Assembly: GCA_964539665.1 (NCBI GenBank)
Contig: CAZIKB010000210.1
Coordinates: forward strand, 1 to 6,864
Reading direction: 5' to 3'
Origin: CAZIKB01 sp964539665
GTDB lineage: Bacteria; Zhuqueibacterota; Zhuqueibacteria; Oceanimicrobiales; Oceanimicrobiaceae
DNA length: 6,864 bases
A program made the position numbers and the translations under genes. The first letter of the stretch is position 1, and each line of letters starts with the position of its first letter. Positions 5,870 through 6,864 of the stretch are shown here, in pieces. Under the pieces are notes generated by a model, which was not told the origin of the DNA, did no database searches, and saw nothing but the letters and a program-made list of their open reading frames with translations.

Positions 5870-6463
5870 CTAAGTTTCTCTTGTTATAATTCCGCCTAAA
5901 GAATTTTTTGATTTATATGGGTAATCTTTATAAGCGATTCCGGTAAAAATACCGACTTTTGCATCCTTAATAGCATAAATGTGTTCATCATCTACAAATA
6001 CATTGCCGTTGCCTACCACAATTGACGATTGTCCTCCTTGCAGGACTGTGTATCTTCTGACATTAATTTCAAAGCGAACCAGTGAATTATGCGGCCGTAT
6101 CTGGCCGTCAAAATTGACTTCTTTGCACCCCAGAGCGCGGCCATTACCTTCACTGCCGCAACAGACACAATAAAACCCCAACAATTGCCAGACCGCATCC
6201 ACGCCCAGGCAACCGGGTTGCACCGGATCACCGTTAAAGTGGCATTGAAAAAACCACTCATCGAGATGAATATCTTTTTCTGCGATCATGCTGCCCTTGT
6301 TCCCACGCTTCTCTAGCTCAAGCACGCGGTCAACCATTAAAAAAGGTGGGGCCGGCAACCTGGAGAATTCTGCCGGGGGATCTTCAACCAATTTGCCGTA
6401 AGCAAATGCGATCAGCTCTTCTTTTGTAAAATGAGTTCTTTTGAGAAATTCTTGATATTTCAT
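5870..6463 (-). CDS. fabA: FabA-type 3-hydroxyacyl-ACP dehydratase/isomerase
   Basis: The protein has 197 residues. The signature WFFQCHFNGDPVQPGCLGVD, followed by AVWQLLGFY, is nearly that of E. coli FabA, with catalytic His75 and Asp89 at the same 14-residue spacing as His70/Asp84. GRALGCKEVNFDGQIRP and the closing IYAIKDAKVGIF also match. A tail of about 20 residues goes beyond the 172-residue E. coli protein. FabA makes trans-2-enoyl-ACP and can isomerise it to cis-3. Whether isomerisation is retained here cannot be judged from sequence. The ATG follows the upstream ketosynthase stop after one base, without a clear ribosome site, so translation is probably coupled. FabA is best known from Proteobacteria, so its presence in this context is notable. 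Confidence 0.93.
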   Translation of the reverse strand: MKYQEFLKRTHFTKEELIAFAYGKLVEDPPAEFSRLPAPPFLMVDRVLELEKRGNKGSMIAEKDIHLDEWFFQCHFNGDPVQPGCLGVDAVWQLLGFYCVCCGSEGNGRALGCKEVNFDGQIRPHNSLVRFEINVRRYTVLQGGQSSIVVGNGNVFVDDEHIYAIKDAKVGIFTGIAYKDYPYKSKNSLGGIITRET

Positions 6464-6464
6464 A

Positions 6465-6864
6465 TTAAAATTCTATAGCCATGCTTGCCCAGGTTAATCC
6501 TGCACCAACAACAATCAGGGCAAGCAGGTCTCCTTCTTTAAATTTATTCCAGTTTTGACTCAGGACGGTTGGCGCACCTGACGCCCCGGTGTTGCCAAAT
6601 TCATCCACATTAAAAAAGTGCTTATCCTGGGGGATTTCGTTTCTGCTGCATACGGATTCCAGCATACTCAAATTTGCCTGGTGGCCAATAAAATAAGGAC
6701 GTGCTTCCTGATACATTTTAGCAATCTCCCTATAACATTTCACTGTGCGTTTTATGGCAAATGTTTGAACAGTTGCGCCATCCTGTTTTAAATATCCCAT
6801 CCTGGGAATGGTCACTTTGTTCCAACCTTTAGGGCTTGAAGTCATACTGTGAAAAGCAACTTTA
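6465..6864 (-). CDS. Ketoacyl-ACP synthase III (FabH-type), C-terminal part, cut by the right edge
   Basis: The frame is open to the window edge, so the ATG at 6843-6845 is internal; six more residues (KVAFHS) precede it. About 132 residues are visible, roughly the C-terminal 40 percent of a 320-340 residue KAS III. Two of the three catalytic residues are present: His in FIGHQANLSM (codon 6681-6683) and Asn in FGNTGASGAP (codon 6591-6593), 30 residues apart as in E. coli FabH. GAGLTWASMAIEF closes the fold. The active-site cysteine lies outside. The enzyme normally primes synthesis by condensing an acyl-CoA starter with malonyl-ACP; the starter used here cannot be read. The stop is one base before the FabA start. 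Confidence 0.92.
   Translation of the reverse strand, partial: KVAFHSMTSSPKGWNKVTIPRMGYLKQDGATVQTFAIKRTVKCYREIAKMYQEARPYFIGHQANLSMLESVCSRNEIPQDKHFFNVDEFGNTGASGAPTVLSQNWNKFKEGDLLALIVVGAGLTWASMAIEF

Noticed and set aside
6013..6316. Frames on both strands within the FabA gene
   Set aside because: FabA is unambiguous with all catalytic residues in frame; the others are shadows.
2290..6864. Direct call as an aryl polyene, flexirubin or PUFA synthase cluster
   Set aside because: Diagnostic genes (ammonia-lyase, cyclase, multidomain PUFA synthase, ketoreductase) are not in the window, so a named product class would be unsupported.

Overview
The window comes from a moderately AT-rich bacterial genome. 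I see no phylogenetic marker that fixes the lineage. The A-rich, often weak ribosome sites, the AcpS-type phosphopantetheinyl transferase of doubled length, the style of ketosynthase and acyl carrier protein (ACP), and the short palindromic and CACGAATT-type intergenic repeats together suggest the Bacteroidota or a related FCB-group phylum. That assignment is inference and is only moderately secure.

Layout. All protein genes lie on the minus strand and both RNA genes on the plus strand. At the far left is the 5' end of a minus-strand gene (1-63) that leaves the window. Next comes a plus-strand pair of tRNAs, Arg(ACG) at 286-362 and Glu(CTC) at 460-531. The spacer between them is almost filled by an 89-base imperfect palindrome (365-453), and an A-rich block of short direct repeats follows the second tRNA. 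Positions 714-2024 hold a three-gene minus-strand unit: a DtxR/MntR-like regulator with a four-cysteine tail, a small TusA/DUF2249-like domain joined to membrane helices, and a four-helix membrane protein. A palindrome, GATACA-TT-TGTATC, sits 24 bases upstream of the regulator start and is a candidate autoregulatory operator. A 292-base intergenic stretch (1998-2289 if only the gaps are counted, mainly 2025-2289) carries this operator, a REP-like mini-hairpin and three CACGAATT repeats.

The rest (2290 to the right edge) is a tightly packed minus-strand operon, transcribed right to left: ketoacyl-ACP synthase III (C-terminal part only), FabA-type dehydratase, FabZ-type dehydratase, FabF-type condensing enzyme, ACP, PlsC-type acyltransferase and phosphopantetheinyl transferase. 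Stops and starts overlap or nearly touch at several junctions. Together these encode priming, elongation, dehydration, carrier, carrier activation and product transfer. This is most of a dedicated type II fatty-acid or polyene pathway, separate from housekeeping FAS II. No ketoreductase, enoyl reductase or thioesterase is visible; they may lie to the right or be borrowed from primary metabolism. The acyltransferase suggests that the finished acyl chain is placed on a lipid. The product cannot be named from the sequence.
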